DNA from: Chryseosolibacter sp964532595
Lineage (GTDB): Bacteria > Bacteroidota > Bacteroidia > Cytophagales > Cyclobacteriaceae
Length of the DNA: 64,000 nt
Assembly: GCA_964532595.1 (NCBI GenBank)
Contig: CAZHIQ010000013.1
Span: 21,537-85,536, forward strand
Direction: 5' to 3'
The position numbers and the translations under genes were made by a program. The notes under the pieces were generated by a model, which saw only the letters and a program-made list of their open reading frames with translations, was not told where the DNA came from and made no database searches. Positions within the stretch are counted from its first letter, which is position 1; every line of letters begins with the position of its first letter. Below are positions 8,417-18,700 of this stretch, in pieces.

Positions 8417-9415
8417 CTACCAGCGCAGCAACGCCGAGGCCCAGGTAAATCCGCTGCCAAAGGCCGCCAGGCATATCAGGTCGTTCTCCTTGAGTTTCCC
8501 CTCAGCCCACGCTTCGCTAAGCGCAATGGGAATTGATGCGGCGGTAGTGTTGCCGTATCGCATGATGTTGTTATAAACCTGTTCGTTACCCAGTGCGAGC
8601 TTCTCCTGAATATACTGACTGATGCGCAGGTTGGCCTGATGCGGAACCAGAAGCGATATATCATCTTTCGTAAGCTGATTGGCTTCCAGTGCTTCGTTGA
8701 TAACCTCCATGAATTTTACGACCGCATGCTTGAATACCTGATTTCCGTTCATCACTACTTTGAAGGTCGAGGTGTCGGTGATTTGCTCAGGTTGTCGTTC
8801 GCTGTTTGGTCTGCTGCTACCTGGGTCGCGGATATACAATTCCTCAGCATAGCGACCATCTGCGTGCAGGTGAGTAGAAAGCACGCCGGGAGTTTCGGAC
8901 GGGCGAAGAATAGCGACTCCCGCGCCATCGCCGAAGATGACAGCCGTGTTTCGTCCTCGGGTTGAGACATCCAGGGCCGTTGATTGAATCTCAGCTCCCA
9001 CCACGAGAACTGTCTTGTACATGCCGGTCTTGATAAACTGATCGGCGACAGATAAAGCGTAGATGAATCCGGAACACGCGTTTCGGATATCGAGGGCGGG
9101 AACACCTTCTATCCCCAATTCGCGCCCTAAGAGGACCCCTGATCCGGGGAAGAAATAGTCGGGCGTAATAGTTGCAAACACGATGAAATCGATATCCTTT
9201 TCGGTAAGGCCGGCGCGCTCAAGTGCCATACGTGTTGCTTTTGCCGACATGTTCGCGACAGTGTCATGCGACGGATCGATCCAGCGACGTTCTTCAATTC
9301 CCGTTCGTTCGACTATCCACGCATGATTTGTATCCATCTGTGTCGATAGATAGTCGTTAGTAATAACTCTTTCGGGTACGTAGTGCCCCAGACCGACAAT
9401 CTTTGAATAGCGCAT
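8417..9415 (-). CDS. 3-oxoacyl-[ACP] synthase III (FabH-type)
   Basis: Condensing enzyme of the thiolase superfamily that joins an acyl-CoA with malonyl-ACP to start a fatty-acid chain. The 332-residue protein has the full triad: Cys114 in the RNACSGF motif, His259 in VPHQAN and Asn289 in YGNTTAAS. The C-terminal GSGFTWASALLRW is the family end. Bacteroidota usually hold several FabH-like paralogs, including ones serving flexirubin or other aryl polyene lipids; no plsX, rpmF or acpP lies next to this gene, so whether this is the housekeeping copy cannot be told. It stands alone downstream of leuS on the same strand. Confidence 0.9.
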   Translation of the reverse strand: MRYSKIVGLGHYVPERVITNDYLSTQMDTNHAWIVERTGIEERRWIDPSHDTVANMSAKATRMALERAGLTEKDIDFIVFATITPDYFFPGSGVLLGRELGIEGVPALDIRNACSGFIYALSVADQFIKTGMYKTVLVVGAEIQSTALDVSTRGRNTAVIFGDGAGVAILRPSETPGVLSTHLHADGRYAEELYIRDPGSSRPNSERQPEQITDTSTFKVVMNGNQVFKHAVVKFMEVINEALEANQLTKDDISLLVPHQANLRISQYIQEKLALGNEQVYNNIMRYGNTTAASIPIALSEAWAEGKLKENDLICLAAFGSGFTWASALLRW

Positions 9416-9500
9416 GGCGTGGTAGTTGGTATGCTAATGTAGTTTAATACAGGTCGAAAGCCAAACCGAACAGAATCTCATTAACGTCTCTTTCGACTTG

Positions 9501-12305
9501 CTACAAAACAACATTCACGATTCGTCCCTTCACCACAATGATTTTTCGCGGTGCTTTCCCTTCCGACCATTTCTTGACGACATCGGACGCAAGAACCGCT
9601 TTTTCAATTTCCTCCTGCGGCATTTCGAGCGAAAATTTCATCTTGGCTCTTACCCTTCCGTTGATAGAGATAGGATATTCGAACTCGTCTTCCTTTATAA
9701 ACTCTTCCTTGTACTGAGGGAAAGTTGCATCAAAGATACTGGTCTTGTGACCAAGCTTCTCCCACAACTCTTCGGCTATGTGCGGAGCATAGGGAGCCAG
9801 GCCGATGACGAGCGGTTCGACAATAGCGCGTTTGTTAGTCTTCAGCGAGGTGAGCTCGTTTACACAGATCATAAACTCGCTGACGGTAGTGTTGAACGAA
9901 AAATGTTCAACATCATACTCGATTTTCTTGAGGGTCCGGTGAAGGATCTTCAATTCTTCGCGAGAGGGGGCTTCGTCGCTGACCGAGAAATTTCCTTTCT
10001 CGTCGTGGAACAGGTTCCAAAACTTCCGGAGGAATTTGAAAACACCGTCAATACCATTGGTATTCCAGGGCTTTGACGCCTCGAGTGGGCCGAGGAACAT
10101 TTCGTACATGCGCAGGGTGTCGGCGCCGTACGTTTCGATAATGTCGTCGGGATTGACAACGTTGAAGTATGACTTGCTCATCTTCTCAATCGCCGATCCG
10201 CAAATATATTTTCCGTCTTCGAGAATGAATTCCGCGTTGGCGAAATCGGGTTTCCACTGTTTAAACCCTTCTAAGTTCAGCTCAAGGCCGTTAACGAGGG
10301 TTATGTCGACGTGCAGCGGGTCGGTCTCGTACTGGTCTTTTAATCCGGCCGATACATACTGATTGGTTCCCCGAACACGATAAACAAAACGGGAGTCACC
10401 GGTGATTTTGCCCTGATTGATCAGTTTGCGGAAAGGTTCGTCAAAACCGATATAGCCGAGGTCATGAAGAATCTTGACCCACAGACGCGCGTACAAGAGG
10501 TGGGCAACGGCGTGCTCCGATCCCCCGATATAGACATCCACCTGACCCCAGTAGTCGAGTGCTTCACGGCTCGCAAAGGCCTTGTCATTATGCGGATCCG
10601 TGAACCGCAGAAAATACCATGCAGCACCGGCATGTGTGGGCATGGTGTTGGTATCGCGTCGCTCGTGTTCGCTGATCTCCACCCAATCTTTAAGGTTGGC
10701 TAGCGGACCTTCACCAGTGCCCGACGGACGGAAATCGTTGGAGTCGGGGAGTTCAAGAGGAAGATCCTTTTCATCCATCGCGTAAGGCATATCGTCGCGA
10801 TAGATCACGGGGAAGGGTTCGCCCCAATAACGCTGACGACTCCATCCGGCATCGCGCATTTTGTAATTGATCTGGCGCTGACCGATTCCTCTCTTCTCCA
10901 GTTCGGCGATGACGGCATCGATCGCTTCGCGCATAACCATGCCGTTCAGGAAGTCGGAGTTCTCTAATACTGCGTCGTATGTGGGGTTGGCTTCCTCCCC
11001 GTTGTAGTGTGCGCCGATGATATTGGTAATCGGTAGATTGAAATGCCGGGCGAATTTGTGGTCGCGCTCGTCACCGCAGGGCACCGCCATAATGGCTCCG
11101 GTCCCATAGCCGGCGAGGACGTATTCGCTGATCCATATCGGAATCTCCCTGCCATTGAAGGGATTGATCGCATAAGCACCCGTAAAAGCTCCGGTCACTT
11201 TCTTTACTTCAGCCATCCGGTCGATTTCGGAACGGCTCTCCACATACTTGAGGTATTTCTCAACTTCCTCCCGCTGCGCGTCGCTGGTGATGTCTTTGAC
11301 CATCTCATGTTCGGGTGCGACAACCATGAAGTCGACCCCGAAAATCGTGTCAGGGCGGGTAGTAAAGACGATCATATCGCGTACCAGGCTCTTCTCGCTC
11401 TTCACTTCGAAGCGAATCCTGGCCCCGATACTCTTGCCGATCCAGTTCCGCTGGATTTCCTTCAGCGATTCGCTGAATTCTACTTCTTCCAGTCCCTTAA
11501 GGAGTCGTTCGGCATATTCGGTGATACGCAAGCTCCACTGGCGCATCCGACGCTTTACTACGGGGTGGCCACCGCGATAGCTTACGCCGTTTATCACTTC
11601 ATCGTTGGCGAGGACAGTGCCAAGCGCCTCGCACCAGTTGACGTCGGTATACCCCAGGTAGGCAAGTCGGTACTGCATCAGGATCTCCTGTTGCATCTTC
11701 TCATCCCACGACTTCCACTGGTCAGCGGTAAAGACCGCTTTGTCGGTACCGGGAACTGTATATTTAATATTGGGGAAGGGGTGGTTGGCGTTCCCTTCTT
11801 TCTCGAATATTGCTATCAGGGTGCTGATTCGTTCGGCCTTTTCCTTGCGGCGATTGTACCAGCTGTCGAAGATCTGCAGGAAGATCCACTGTGTCCATTT
11901 GTAATATTTGGGATCACAGGTGCGAAGCTCACGACTCCAGTCGTAGCAGAATCCGATCTTATTGAGCTGCCGTACAAAGTTCTGAATATTTTGTTCCGTC
12001 GATTTTGCCGGATGGATTCCGTGTTCAATCGCGTATTGTTCGGCAGGAAGCCCGAAAGCATCGAACCCCATGGGGTGGAGGACGTTATAACCTTTCAGGC
12101 GTTTGAATCGCGCCACAATGTCGGAAGCGATGTAGCCAAGTGGGTGACCAACGTGGAGGCCGGCCCCGGATGGATAGGGGAACATATCCAACACGTAATA
12201 CTTAGGCTTGTCAGAACGCTCGACCTTGTAAGTACCGCGTTTTTCCCACTCCTGACGCCACTTTTCTTCAATTCTTTTGATCTCTTCTTTACCGTATTCG
12301 CTCAT
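9501..12305 (-). CDS. leuS: Leucyl-tRNA synthetase
   Basis: Class I aminoacyl-tRNA synthetase charging tRNA-Leu, cytoplasmic. I start it at 12305 (MSEYGKEEIKRIEEKW), giving 934 residues. The longer in-frame extension up to 12425 does not resemble LeuS and would run into the divergent promoter region. Visible elements are the HIGH box as HVGH in PSGAGLHVGHPLGY, a CP1 editing domain with the Thr-rich TTRPDTIFG and GTGAIMAVPCGDERDHKFA, and the KMSKS loop in IEKMSKSYFNVVNP. The C-terminal anticodon-binding domain follows, ending in the small LeuS-specific domain. A TAATTTTG-type -7 box lies upstream on the minus strand. Confidence 0.97.
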   Translation of the reverse strand: MSEYGKEEIKRIEEKWRQEWEKRGTYKVERSDKPKYYVLDMFPYPSGAGLHVGHPLGYIASDIVARFKRLKGYNVLHPMGFDAFGLPAEQYAIEHGIHPAKSTEQNIQNFVRQLNKIGFCYDWSRELRTCDPKYYKWTQWIFLQIFDSWYNRRKEKAERISTLIAIFEKEGNANHPFPNIKYTVPGTDKAVFTADQWKSWDEKMQQEILMQYRLAYLGYTDVNWCEALGTVLANDEVINGVSYRGGHPVVKRRMRQWSLRITEYAERLLKGLEEVEFSESLKEIQRNWIGKSIGARIRFEVKSEKSLVRDMIVFTTRPDTIFGVDFMVVAPEHEMVKDITSDAQREEVEKYLKYVESRSEIDRMAEVKKVTGAFTGAYAINPFNGREIPIWISEYVLAGYGTGAIMAVPCGDERDHKFARHFNLPITNIIGAHYNGEEANPTYDAVLENSDFLNGMVMREAIDAVIAELEKRGIGQRQINYKMRDAGWSRQRYWGEPFPVIYRDDMPYAMDEKDLPLELPDSNDFRPSGTGEGPLANLKDWVEISEHERRDTNTMPTHAGAAWYFLRFTDPHNDKAFASREALDYWGQVDVYIGGSEHAVAHLLYARLWVKILHDLGYIGFDEPFRKLINQGKITGDSRFVYRVRGTNQYVSAGLKDQYETDPLHVDITLVNGLELNLEGFKQWKPDFANAEFILEDGKYICGSAIEKMSKSYFNVVNPDDIIETYGADTLRMYEMFLGPLEASKPWNTNGIDGVFKFLRKFWNLFHDEKGNFSVSDEAPSREELKILHRTLKKIEYDVEHFSFNTTVSEFMICVNELTSLKTNKRAIVEPLVIGLAPYAPHIAEELWEKLGHKTSIFDATFPQYKEEFIKEDEFEYPISINGRVRAKMKFSLEMPQEEIEKAVLASDVVKKWSEGKAPRKIIVVKGRIVNVVL

Positions 12306-12323
12306 TATTCCTGAAAATGAAGC

Positions 12324-12331
12324 CAAAATTA
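12324..12331 (-). promoter_or_regulatory. Candidate -7 box (TAATTTTG on minus strand) for leuS
   Basis: The plus strand reads CAAAATTA, so the minus strand carries TAATTTTG, an exact TAnnTTTG match 18 bp ahead of the chosen leuS start. No clean -33 element was found. The divergent gene has an identical octamer facing the other way. Confidence 0.35.
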
Positions 12332-12406
12332 ACCAATCCTTTGAATAGGGAAACAGCTTTATGATGAGTTGCAGCGACAACGGCTTTTTTCCTGTGTCCG
12401 ATCTCT

Positions 12407-12414
12407 TAATTTTG
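12407..12414 (+). promoter_or_regulatory. Candidate -7 box (TAATTTTG) for the DUF885 lipoprotein
   Basis: Exact match to TAnnTTTG, 16 bp before the ATG at 12431. No convincing -33 TTG at the standard spacing. Confidence 0.35.
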
Positions 12415-12430
12415 TTATCAAACACACACC

Positions 12431-14200
12431 ATGAAAAGACTCATGTTTTTCTTTGCGTTGGGCTTTGCCGCCTGCACGACGCAGGAGATGGCATCCGTCG
12501 CCCATCGCGATGCTTTCGACAAGTTTCTCGACCAGTATTACGAGGAATACCTTCAGCTTAATCCCCTGGAAGCGACCCGGATCGCCGACTATCGGTACAA
12601 TGGAGAGTTTCCCAATCCGCTGACAGCGGAATATCAGGCCAGGGTACGCCGGTTCTACCAGCAGTACCTCGACTCTCTCGAACAGTTTGACCGGCAGTCG
12701 CTACCTGAAGAACACCGGATAAGCTACGATGTTCTTAAATGGGAGGCTCAACTGGTGCTCGATGGGCTTGAGTTTAATGACCATCTGATGCCCGTTCAGC
12801 AGTTTTCGTCGGTTACCCTTTATATGCCGATTCTCGGTAGTGGTCAGAGCTTCCAGCCGTTTAAGACGGCGAGCCACTATGATGATTGGCTTGCCCGCAT
12901 CGATGGATTTTCCGTTTGGATGGATACCGCTATCGTTAATATGCGGAAGGGGCTTGACCAGGGGTATACTTATCCGCGTGTACTGATGGAAAAAGTGCTT
13001 CCGCAGGCTCAGGACATGATGGTCGATGATGTTACCCGCAGCATTTTCTATCAACCTATCGTTAATATGCCCGACTCGATAGCGGAAGCCGACCGTCAAC
13101 GTCTTGCGGAAGCTTATGCAACCGCTATCCGCGAGAAGATTGTCCCGGCATACCGCAAGCTTTACGACTTCCTTCGTCGTGAGTATATTCCGCGTACACG
13201 GACATCATCGGGGATCAATGCCATACCGCAGGGCGATGCTTACTATCGACTGAAGATTCGCGAATACACGACGACGGATCTGACACCGGACTCCATTTTC
13301 AAGCTAGGTGAGTCCGAGGTCGCGAGGATCCGGAAGGAGATGGAGAAAGTAAAGGCACAGATGGGATTTGACGGAACGCTGCAGGAGTTTTTCGCCTGGG
13401 TTAACGAGAATCCGGAGTTTATGCCTTTTTCCGGAGACGAGGAAGTTATTGCCGCGTACCGGGCGATCGAAGATAAGATAGCGCCGCGGCTCGAGGAGTT
13501 GTTCAACATGAAACCCCGTACAGCCTTTGAAGTTCGGCAAACCGAGGCTTTCCGCGCGAAGTCGGCGGCGGCTCAGTATAGTCCTGGCGCACCGGATGGT
13601 TCGCGTCCTGGTATTTTTTACGTTCCGATCGTTGATGCTGCCACGTATAACGTATCGGGTATGGAAACGCTTTTCCTTCACGAAGCCATTCCCGGACATC
13701 ACTATCAGGTAGCCTTGCAGCAGGAGAACGAAGATTTGCCGCGTTTCCGGCGTACCTTGTTCTACAGCGCGTACGGTGAGGGATGGGCGCTTTATGCTGA
13801 GTCACTTGGTCGCGAGCTAGGGCTCTTTACAGACCCCATTCAATATTTTGGTCACCTGGGTGACGAGATGCACCGTGCGATCCGTCTTGTAGTAGATGTA
13901 GGGTTGCATACGCGTGGATGGACGCGCGAGCAGGCGATTCAGTATATGCGCGACAACGAGCCAATCTCCGAACAGGGCGCTGTCGCGGAAATCGAGCGGT
14001 ACATGGCTATCCCGGGACAGGCCTTGTCGTACAAGATTGGCCAGTTGAAGATCCGGGAGTTGCGCGACCGTGCGGAGAAAGAACTCGGCGAAAAATTCCG
14101 GATAGGGCTTTTCCACGATGAAATATTGCGACACGGGAACTTGCCGCTAAATCTGCTTGAGCAGTGCGTAGACGCGTGGATCAACGAACGAAAAGGCTAG
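12431..14200 (+). CDS. DUF885 family lipoprotein (putative metallopeptidase)
   Basis: A 589-residue protein with a lipoprotein signal (hydrophobic FFFALGFAAC, lipidated Cys15), so probably anchored in the periplasm or outer membrane. DUF885 proteins are widespread. They carry a zinc-protease-like HExxxGHH motif, here HEAIPGHH within ETLFLHEAIPGHHYQ, with a downstream conserved GEGWALYAE segment that likely supplies the third ligand. Peptidase activity is therefore plausible but is inferred from the fold signature only. It is monocistronic and divergent from leuS. Its stop codon overlaps that of the convergent response regulator by 4 bp without any terminator hairpin between them. Confidence 0.85.
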   Translation: MKRLMFFFALGFAACTTQEMASVAHRDAFDKFLDQYYEEYLQLNPLEATRIADYRYNGEFPNPLTAEYQARVRRFYQQYLDSLEQFDRQSLPEEHRISYDVLKWEAQLVLDGLEFNDHLMPVQQFSSVTLYMPILGSGQSFQPFKTASHYDDWLARIDGFSVWMDTAIVNMRKGLDQGYTYPRVLMEKVLPQAQDMMVDDVTRSIFYQPIVNMPDSIAEADRQRLAEAYATAIREKIVPAYRKLYDFLRREYIPRTRTSSGINAIPQGDAYYRLKIREYTTTDLTPDSIFKLGESEVARIRKEMEKVKAQMGFDGTLQEFFAWVNENPEFMPFSGDEEVIAAYRAIEDKIAPRLEELFNMKPRTAFEVRQTEAFRAKSAAAQYSPGAPDGSRPGIFYVPIVDAATYNVSGMETLFLHEAIPGHHYQVALQQENEDLPRFRRTLFYSAYGEGWALYAESLGRELGLFTDPIQYFGHLGDEMHRAIRLVVDVGLHTRGWTREQAIQYMRDNEPISEQGAVAEIERYMAIPGQALSYKIGQLKIRELRDRAEKELGEKFRIGLFHDEILRHGNLPLNLLEQCVDAWINERKG

Positions 14201-14595
14201 CCCAGGAGTTGACGGAGCCTCTCGATGTCAGCCTGGCGAATGGGCTTTGTGATCATAAGCACCACGTTGTTGTAAGAGAGCACCTGATCGCGGTCGGTCG
14301 CACTGTTTGAACTTGTCAGCACGACAATCCGGGTGCGGTCGCGAACGGTATCGGGTAGCGTATCGAAGACATTCAGGAAAGAAAAGCCATCGACAACGGG
14401 CATGTTCAGGTCCAGGAAAATAATGTCGGGAGGTGATGCCCCGTTGAGTGACTGCAGCGCTTCAATCGCATTTTCTGCCGACTTGAACGGAAGGATCTCC
14501 CGTGTGAAATTGCAAAGCTCAAGAAATCGACGGTGAATGAAGAGATCTATTTCACTGTCGTCGATCAACATGGTTTTATCAACGAGTGCCGCCAT
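14197..14595 (-). CDS. Single-domain response regulator (CheY-like receiver)
   Basis: 132 residues consisting only of a receiver domain. Acidic residues at 12-13 (LIDDSE), the phospho-acceptor Asp62 in IIFLDLNMPVVDGF, the Thr in VVLTSS and the Lys in ITKPI complete the conserved site. There is no output domain, so it acts by protein-protein contact with a partner such as a histidine kinase or motor-type target. No kinase is encoded nearby. It overlaps the 3' end of the convergent DUF885 gene by 4 bp. Confidence 0.93.
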   Translation of the reverse strand: MAALVDKTMLIDDSEIDLFIHRRFLELCNFTREILPFKSAENAIEALQSLNGASPPDIIFLDLNMPVVDGFSFLNVFDTLPDTVRDRTRIVVLTSSNSATDRDQVLSYNNVVLMITKPIRQADIERLRQLLG

Positions 14596-14795
14596 AAGAC
14601 CTTACAGGGTGCCATATCAAACATACTCAAAAACCAGGCAAAAACCATAAATACGCCCAAAATTCACAAGTCGCTCTTTTTACAGGAGCAAAAAATATAT
14701 TAAACTTGAACCTTCTATCAAGTTCGTTTCGGATGCTGCGACCACGCCGGCGCAGTGATCACGGACCGGCCAAGCATAAATCTAAATCAACCTAT

Positions 14796-15677
14796 ATGAA
14801 ATTACAGCGACTCCTAATTGTTTTCGCACTGGCTCTCGGTATGACTGCCTGCTCCCGTTCCGGACAGGATACCGATCAAAACGCCAGGGAGTTTGACGCA
14901 GCCAATGAGTCTCTGCCTGCTCACGTGGAGGAAATGACGGACAACATTCCCAAGCCGTCAGAAATCCCCTATCTCCTGCAGGCAACCGGTGCTGAGTTCA
15001 ACCAAAGTCTAATTAACAATCGTACCAAAGTCGATCAGTATACCAGCCACAACGATAAGGCTGCCCTGAATCTTGGTATTTATGCCGCGGATATCGGCTA
15101 TCTCACTTCTTACGACAAGACGCAGGAAGCGATCGATTATCTGACATCATGCAAGACACTGGCTGACGAACTCGGACTGATCGGAACGTTCGACGCTGAG
15201 TTGCTTGAGAAATTTGAAAAAAATATCTCTAACAAGGATTCCCTTACGCGTCTGCTCGACCATACGATGCGTGACAGCCAACGCTATCTTCGCGATAACA
15301 GCCGGGGAAGACTTTCATCGCTGGTGGTGGCCGGTGGTTTTATTGAAGGGCTGTACATTGCTACCGGGTTGATCAAGACCTATCCCAAAAACATCCTGCC
15401 CGAAGACAACCGCAACCTGGTCCTCACACCCCTGATGCGCGTCATCCTCGACCAGAAGGAAGCGGTGTCAGAAATGGTGAAAGTACTGCAGGCAGCAGAA
15501 CAAACTGAGCTGGTAGCTGCAATCACTGAAGATTTCAAAGCCCTGGAGCAAACCTATCAGAACCTCAACATCGAGGAACAGATCAAGAATAATCGTGCTG
15601 ATCTGGTACTCAGCGATAAGAATCTCGAAGGAATCACCAACGTCGTGGAGAAAATCCGCAACCGGGTTACCGGATAA
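14796..15677 (+). CDS. Unrecognised helical lipoprotein
   Basis: Family not recognised. I choose the ATG at 14796 because it starts a textbook lipoprotein signal (MKLQRLLIVFALALG, lipobox GMTAC, Cys19), giving 293 residues. The in-frame upstream extension to 14706 is Arg/Lys-rich and overlaps a 7-bp inverted repeat (14703-14709 / 14718-14724). The mature part is almost entirely amphipathic helix, with LNLGIYAADIGYLTSYDKTQEA and VVAGGFIEGLYIATGL as its most conserved-looking segments. It has no cysteines after the signal other than one in TSCKTLA. It ends at a strong terminator, so it is probably its own transcription unit upstream of the ABC fusion gene. Confidence 0.8.
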   Translation: MKLQRLLIVFALALGMTACSRSGQDTDQNAREFDAANESLPAHVEEMTDNIPKPSEIPYLLQATGAEFNQSLINNRTKVDQYTSHNDKAALNLGIYAADIGYLTSYDKTQEAIDYLTSCKTLADELGLIGTFDAELLEKFEKNISNKDSLTRLLDHTMRDSQRYLRDNSRGRLSSLVVAGGFIEGLYIATGLIKTYPKNILPEDNRNLVLTPLMRVILDQKEAVSEMVKVLQAAEQTELVAAITEDFKALEQTYQNLNIEEQIKNNRADLVLSDKNLEGITNVVEKIRNRVTG

Positions 15678-15694
15678 CACTGTTGTCCGATAGG

Positions 15695-15727
15695 AAAAGG
15701 GACTGGCTATCACCAGTCCCTTTTTTT
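15695..15727 (+). terminator. Intrinsic terminator after the helical lipoprotein
   Basis: Stem AAAAGGGACTGG / CCAGTCCCTTTT with a 6-nt loop, followed by further T residues; 17 bp after the stop codon. Confidence 0.9.
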
Positions 15728-15776
15728 GTCGCCGCCGTTCTTTTCTTATCTTTATTGACCTAACCTGTGAAGACTG

Positions 15777-18700
15777 ATGAGCGAACCACTACTAAGGGCC
15801 ATATTGAGGTTGTTTGCCGTTGTAGCGAAGGAGGGCGATGTCACCCGCCAGGAGCGCGAGCTGATCAGAGCCTTTCTCAATGAACACCTGAGTCCGAACG
15901 CCGTAGAGGGCTATATGGCGTATTTCGATGAAATCACTAACGCCCAGGAACACGGCGGCGACGCGGAACGCATTCGCGCGCTCTGCCGCGAAATCAACCC
16001 CGAACTCACCAAGAAACAGAAGATCATCATCATCGTTGACCTGATGAGCATCATTCAGGCCGATGGAAATATTTCTGAGACGGAGGAGCGCCTGGTCAAT
16101 ATCATTGGTGAGAGTTTCAAAGTGAAACCCGCGGAAATGGCGGCCATCAAGCGCTTTGTCCTCGGTAATTCCCCTGCTGATCTCGATGACCGCTATATCC
16201 TGGTAGTTGACCGAGGCGAGGAAGGTTCGCTGACGCGCGCACGACAGGTACGGCGCGAAAAGCTCGATGGCTTCATCGCCATTCTCTTCGTAGAGACCGC
16301 GAGCATATACTTCATGAAGTACGTAGGGGCTACCGACGTGTACTTTAACGGCATGCCCATTAAGTCGGGCAAAATTCAGGTTCTTGCCGTGGGTAGTTTG
16401 CTGCGCTGGGATAAAGATGAACCGTTGTATTATGGTCAGGTGCAGAACGTTTTCAAGAAGGCTGACGAGAAAAAGCGAATCACCTTCGAAGCCCGCGACA
16501 TTAGCTATCGGTTCAGAAACGGAAAACTCGGACTTCGTAACATTCACCTCGCTGAGGAGTCGGGTAATCTCATCGCCCTCATGGGAGCCAGCGGATCAGG
16601 GAAGTCCACGCTCCTGCATGTACTTAACGGATCGGAGAAACCGGCCGAAGGACAAGTGCTCATCAACGGTGTGGATATACACAAGGAACCACAAAAGGTC
16701 GAAGGGGTGATCGGGTTTGTGCCGCAGGATGATCTGCTTATTGAAGACCTTACCGTCTACCAGAACCTCTATTATGCCGCCAAGCTGTGCTTCAGTAAGC
16801 GCACAGAAGAAGAAATCGATTTCCTTGTTCTTCGTGTTCTCGAAGACCTTGGCCTCACGGAAATACGCGATCTGAAAGTAGGTACGCCGTTGCAAAAGAC
16901 GATCAGTGGAGGTCAGCGCAAACGCCTTAATATTGGTCTCGAGTTGCTGCGCGAGCCTGCTGTGCTCTTTTGCGATGAACCTACCAGTGGGTTGTCATCG
17001 CGTGACTCGGAAAACATTATCGACCTCCTGAAAGAACTTGCCCTGAAGGGCAAACTTGTATTCGCAGTCATCCATCAACCCTCGTCCGATATCTTCAAGA
17101 TGTTTGACAAGCTCCTCATCCTGGATACGGGAGGATATCAGATATACTACGGAAATCCGGTCGATGCCGTGACTTATTTCAAACGCAGCATCAACCTTGT
17201 AAACAGCGAGGAGGGCGAGTGCCACCAATGCGGGAACGTGAACCCCGAACAGATATTCAATATCATTGAGACTAAAGTTATCAATGAGTACGGGCATTTC
17301 ACGAATGAACGAAAGGTGCCCGCTGAGGAGTGGAACAGTATCTTCAGGCGTTCTTACAAGCCGCGCCGCGTATTGTCCGAGAACTCCATTCCGGAACCCA
17401 CGCTGAATATTCCGGGACGCCTCAAACAGATGACGCTGTTTGCTCTCCGCGATGTTCAGGCCAAGATATCGAACAAGCAGTATCTTATCATCAACTTACT
17501 GGAGGCACCGCTGCTTGCCTTTATACTCGCGTTTATCGTTCGTTATTACGATCAGGATGGTGAATACGTATTCAGTAAAAATCTGAATATCCCTGCCTAC
17601 CTCTTCATGAGCGTAATCGTTGCACTGTTCATGGGATTAACCGTGAGTGCGGAGGAAATTATCCGAGACAGAAAGATTCTTAAACGTGAGAAGTTCCTGC
17701 ACCTCAGCCGAAGCAGTTATTTGTGTTCGAAAATTCTCATCCTCTTCGGATTGTCGGCCGTGCAGACCCTCTCGTTTGTGTTGATCGGAAATTACGTCCT
17801 CGAAATACACGGGATGTTCCTGCAACACTGGTTTATCCTCTTCACTACATCATGCTTCGCGAATTTACTTGGTTTGAATATTTCGTCGGGCTTCAACTCA
17901 GCGGTTACTATTTACATTCTTATACCTCTGCTGCTGATACCGCAATTAATTCTCAGCGGAGTGGTTGTTAAGTTTGATAAACTTAATCCGAGGATTGGCG
18001 ATGTTGAAACGGTACCGCTTGTGGGCGATCTGATGGCCTCGCGCTGGGCCTTCGAGGCCGCGATGGTAAGCCAGTTCAAAGACAACCGCTTTGAACGGGA
18101 ATTCTATATGTACGACCAGGTTATGGCTGAAGCGGATTTTAAGAAGATCTATCTTATCCCAGAGCTTAAGACCAAACTTCAATATGCCCTGAACAGATAT
18201 CGCGATGAGGATCCTCAGGTCAGGGAGCAGGTGGAAGAACGCCTAAGGGTGGTTAAACACGAAATCGAACGTGAACTTGTTCGGATCGGGGAGGACAGGT
18301 TCCCTCAGGTAAAGTCGCTTACGCTCGCACACTTTGATTCGACACTATACGAAGAGACGAATGAGTTTCTCGTTAAACTGAACAATTTTTACATCAATCG
18401 CTATAACGCCGCCGATGCGCGCAAACAGGAGAAGGTTGCTGCGATGACAGATTCGCCCGAGAAGGAAAAAGAGTTCGAACGACTGAAGCACCAGTACCAT
18501 AACGAGACCGTGGCGGAATTGGTGAAAAATCTCAGCGAGACCAACAGAATCATGGAAAGGAACGGCCGGATCATTCAAAAGATTTATCCTGTATATAAGA
18601 AGCCCGATCCTGACCACCTTGTCGATTTTAATGCGCAATTCTACATGCCATTCAAGCATTTCCTGAACACGGACCTCGATACCTATTACTTCAATATGGG

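Noticed and set aside
11043..12314. 423-codon plus-strand ORF over leuS
   Set aside because: It mirrors leuS and has no family signature; LeuS motifs on the other strand are complete.
12306..12425. 40-codon N-terminal extension of leuS
   Set aside because: Lacks LeuS similarity and covers the probable promoter region; the start at 12305 matches the usual LeuS N-terminus.
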